A stretch of DNA of 64,000 nucleotides from assembly GCF_046506625.1 (NCBI RefSeq), contig NZ_JBKFFP010000006.1, positions 62,001 to 126,000 of the forward strand. Reading direction: 5' to 3'. This DNA is from Zhengella sedimenti (GTDB lineage Bacteria; Pseudomonadota; Alphaproteobacteria; Rhizobiales; Rhizobiaceae). Made by a program: the position numbers and the translations under genes. The notes beneath the pieces were generated by a model. It was given only the letters and a program-made list of their open reading frames with translations, ran no database searches and was not told the origin of the DNA. Numbering within the stretch: position 1 is the first letter of the stretch; every line of letters starts with the position of its first letter. Shown piece by piece: positions 61,577 to 64,000 of the stretch.

Positions 61577-61719
61577 AACAACGAATACTTTGAAACAGGG
61601 AGCACGCCGCCCACTTCCCGCGCCCCGTCAGTGCATCGGCCATTCGGCGGGCTGGATTTTGCGCGCCGGTTCGCTAAACAGGGCGCAAACGCGCAAGCCT
61701 TGCCACCGGAGCAGACATC

Positions 61720-63339
61720 ATGGCCGAGACATTCACCGCCGATCTCTTTCCCCTCTCCAGGGATGAGACGCCCTGGCGCAAGCTGACCTCCGATTTCGTG
61801 TCCGTGGACACGTTCAGGGGTCAGGAGGTTCTGACGGTCGAGCCGGAAGGGCTGCGTCTTCTCTCCGAAACCGCCTTCGCCGACATCAACCACCTGCTGC
61901 GCCCGGGCCATCTGGCGCAACTGGCGCATATCCTCGAAGACCCGGAAGCCACCGAGAACGACCGCTTCGTGGCCTATGACCTGCTCAAGAACGCCAACAT
62001 CGCCGCTGGCGGCGTGCTGCCCATGTGCCAGGACACCGGCACCGCGATCATCATGGGCAAGAAGGGCCGCCGGGTCTGGACCGAGGGCGGCGACGCCGAG
62101 GCGCTCGGCCAGGGCGTGCTCGATGCCTATGAACGCAAGAACCTGCGGTATTCACAGCTGGCGCCGCTGAAGATGTTCGAGGAGAAGAATACAAAGAACA
62201 ACCTGCCCGCCCAGATCGACATCTACGAGGAAGGCGAGGACGCCTACAAGTTCCTGTTCATGGCCAAGGGCGGCGGCTCGGCCAACAAGACCTTCCTCTA
62301 CCAGGGCACACCCTCGTTGCTGACCCACGACCGCATGATCGAGTTCCTCAAGGAAAAGATCCTGACGCTCGGCACCGCAGCCTGCCCGCCCTATCACCTG
62401 GCCATCGTCATCGGCGGAACATCGGCCGAGATGAACCTGAAGACGGTCAAGCTCGCCTCCGCCCGCTACCTCGACGGATTGCCCACCCAGGGGTCCGAGA
62501 CCGGCCATGCCTTCCGCGACCTGGAAATGGAAGCCGAAATTCACAAGCTGACGCAGCAGATGGGCGTCGGCGCACAGTTCGGCGGCAAGTATTTCTGCCA
62601 TGACGTTCGCGTCATCCGCCTGCCCCGCCATGGCGCGTCGCTGCCCATCGGGCTCGGCGTGTCCTGCTCGGCCGACCGCCAGGCGCTCGGCAAGATCACG
62701 AAAGAGGGCATCTTCCTGGAGAAGCTGGAAACCGATCCCGGCAAGTACATGCCCGACATCGACGAGGGCGCGCTGTCCGAGCACGTCGTGAAGGTCGATC
62801 TCAACAAGCCGATGAGCGAAATCCTGGCGGAACTGACGAAGCATCCGGTCAAGACACGCCTGTCGCTTTCCGGTCCGATCATCGTGGCGCGCGACCTGGC
62901 CCATGCGAAGATCCGCGAACGGCTGGAAAACGGCGAGCCCATGCCGGACTATTTCAGGAACCACCCGATCTACTACGCCGGCCCGGCCAAGACGCCGGAA
63001 GGCTATGCATCCGGGTCATTCGGCCCGACCACGGCCGGGCGCATGGACAGCTATGTGGACCAGTTCCAGTCCTTCGGCGGCTCCATGGTCATGCTGGCCA
63101 AGGGCAACCGCTCGCGCCAGGTCCGCGATGCCTGCGCCCGCCATCACGGCTTCTATCTCGGTTCCATCGGCGGCCCGGCCGCCCGCCTTGCCCAGGACTG
63201 CATCAAGAAGGTGGAGGTGGTCGAATATCCCGAGCTGGGCATGGAAGCCATCTGGCGCATCGAGGTTGTCGACTTCCCGGCCTTCATCGTCATCGACGAC
63301 AAGGGCAATGACTTCTTCAAGGAACTCAACCTCGGCTGA
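61720..63339 (+). CDS. fumA: Class I (Fe-S) fumarate hydratase
   Basis: 539 aa with GGAGCAGACATC before the ATG. Interconverts fumarate and malate in the TCA cycle using a 4Fe-4S cluster. The alpha-type domain has VLPMCQDTGTAII (cluster Cys) and AACPPYHLAIVIGGTSAE; the beta-type C-terminal domain has GPTTAGRMDSYVDQF and GSMVMLAKGNRSRQV. The two domains are fused as in E. coli FumA. It is oxygen-sensitive in general. Confidence 0.96.
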   Translation: MAETFTADLFPLSRDETPWRKLTSDFVSVDTFRGQEVLTVEPEGLRLLSETAFADINHLLRPGHLAQLAHILEDPEATENDRFVAYDLLKNANIAAGGVLPMCQDTGTAIIMGKKGRRVWTEGGDAEALGQGVLDAYERKNLRYSQLAPLKMFEEKNTKNNLPAQIDIYEEGEDAYKFLFMAKGGGSANKTFLYQGTPSLLTHDRMIEFLKEKILTLGTAACPPYHLAIVIGGTSAEMNLKTVKLASARYLDGLPTQGSETGHAFRDLEMEAEIHKLTQQMGVGAQFGGKYFCHDVRVIRLPRHGASLPIGLGVSCSADRQALGKITKEGIFLEKLETDPGKYMPDIDEGALSEHVVKVDLNKPMSEILAELTKHPVKTRLSLSGPIIVARDLAHAKIRERLENGEPMPDYFRNHPIYYAGPAKTPEGYASGSFGPTTAGRMDSYVDQFQSFGGSMVMLAKGNRSRQVRDACARHHGFYLGSIGGPAARLAQDCIKKVEVVEYPELGMEAIWRIEVVDFPAFIVIDDKGNDFFKELNLG

Positions 63340-63384
63340 GGCCGAAGGGCGCGGTTCGGTATCGGAGCGCATCCGGCGCCCCGT

Positions 63385-64000
63385 TCACCGCGTCCGTTTC
63401 TTCAGCCAGGCCTGCCAGCCGCTCTTCGACCCGTTGAAGACATTGAGGTCGATGTGATTGTCGACGCCGGAGGCAAGCCCGGTGCCCGAATATTGCCAGA
63501 AGGCGAACTCCCGGCCGGGATAGACCTTGCTGGGATGTTCGGCCACCGCGCGCAGCCAGAAGGAATGGTTCTTGAACTCACCCCGCAGGTTGTCGCGATA
63601 GAAGTCCGGAGCCGTGTAGATCACCGGCTGCTGTCCATAGTGACGCTCCAGCTTTTCCATGAAGACCTTCATCTTGGCTAGCACCACCTCGCGCGAGGGA
63701 CGCTTCGGACAGCTCTTCGAATGGGCATTCCATTCCACGTCGATGACCGGCGGCAGGGTGCCCTTCTCTTTCGGCACATTGCGGATGAACCAGTCGGCCT
63801 GCACTTCCGCCACCGTGCACCAATAGAAGAAGTGATAGGCGCCGCGCGCAACGCCTGCCTTCTGGGCGCCGCGCCAGTTGCGCATGAAGCTGGGGTCGAG
63901 ATGGTCGCCGCCCTCCGTCGCCTTGATGTAGACGAAGTTCGCGCCCTCCTTCTTCAGCTTCAGCCAGTCGATCTCGCCTTGCCAGCGCGATACGTCGACG
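63385..64000 (-). CDS. Glycoside hydrolase family 25 lysozyme-like protein, N-terminus beyond the window
   Basis: Partial: the frame runs on past the right edge, and the signal peptide, if any, is not seen. About 205 residues are visible. GH25 motifs: VDVSRWQGEIDW near the visible start, FVYIKATEGG, GAYHFFYW and the catalytic VIDVEWN (Asp and Glu). These enzymes cut the beta-1,4 bond between MurNAc and GlcNAc. It is convergent to fumA with a 45-bp gap. Confidence 0.93.
   Translation of the reverse strand, partial: VDVSRWQGEIDWLKLKKEGANFVYIKATEGGDHLDPSFMRNWRGAQKAGVARGAYHFFYWCTVAEVQADWFIRNVPKEKGTLPPVIDVEWNAHSKSCPKRPSREVVLAKMKVFMEKLERHYGQQPVIYTAPDFYRDNLRGEFKNHSFWLRAVAEHPSKVYPGREFAFWQYSGTGLASGVDNHIDLNVFNGSKSGWQAWLKKRTR

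Overview
The window is a GC-rich chromosomal segment from an alphaproteobacterium, almost certainly of the order Hyphomicrobiales (rhizobia and relatives). The evidence is a CckA hybrid kinase, a GAAC-N7-GAAC SOS box upstream of recA, a BA14K-family protein, a DUF2865 protein, a giant apolipoprotein-like protein matching the growth pole ring (GPR) protein of Agrobacterium, a chimeric malic enzyme and a class II DAHP synthase. From memory, the runs cckA-recA-alaS-icd and gor-rpiA-gph-fumA resemble Sinorhizobium gene order. I see no phage, insertion sequence, CRISPR array or plasmid functions. This is core chromosome with a few unusual accessory elements.

Layout. 1-3470: PhoX phosphatase (cut by the left edge, with a Pho-box-like site) and a leftward run of alpha/beta hydrolase, trmJ and murI. 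3535-9380: icd, then leftward alaS and recA with promoter and LexA box. 9515-11370: psuK-psuG pseudouridine catabolism. 11390-13000: a stand-alone LuxR-type HTH, a small helical protein and a LuxR-like regulator. 13170-18546: cckA, a FliO-like membrane protein, dksA and sixA. 18640-26087: ycjX-ycjF, an exported protein, the folP-folB-folK operon, a DUF922 protein and a HerA-like ATPase. 26104-32604: ferredoxin, an Hpt protein and the 1793-aa GPR-like protein. 32712-36833: a four-gene Mla-type lipid transport locus. 36911-42521: an Ala-Glu epimerase, an atypical SDR, the malic enzyme and a DUF2865 protein. 42439-49696: eight leftward genes (gltX, MFS transporter, nadE, hemerythrin, dienelactone hydrolase, dgkA, extradiol dioxygenase). 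49870-53907: an HTH-DAHP synthase fusion, a gamma-glutamylcyclotransferase-like gene, a hydrolase and a BA14K protein. 53983-64000: gor, a DUF2059 protein, rpiA, gph, tRNA-Val(CAC), an L,D-transpeptidase, a TadG-like protein, fumA and a GH25 lysozyme cut by the right edge.

The most unusual observation is at 49870-51652. A complete XRE/Cro-type helix-turn-helix domain is joined in frame, without a stop codon, to a complete class II DAHP synthase (first enzyme of the shikimate pathway). Two near-identical 15-bp palindromes (TGAATTAAAAATTCA and TGAATAAAAAATTCA), exactly 30 bp apart, lie at its promoter. This suggests an enzyme that represses its own gene. Second in interest is the GPR-like protein, which contains at least 17 consecutive 11-residue repeats and an almost exact 99-bp tandem duplication.

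Most enzyme calls rest on recognisable motifs and full-length architecture. Regulatory sites were read by eye and are less certain.
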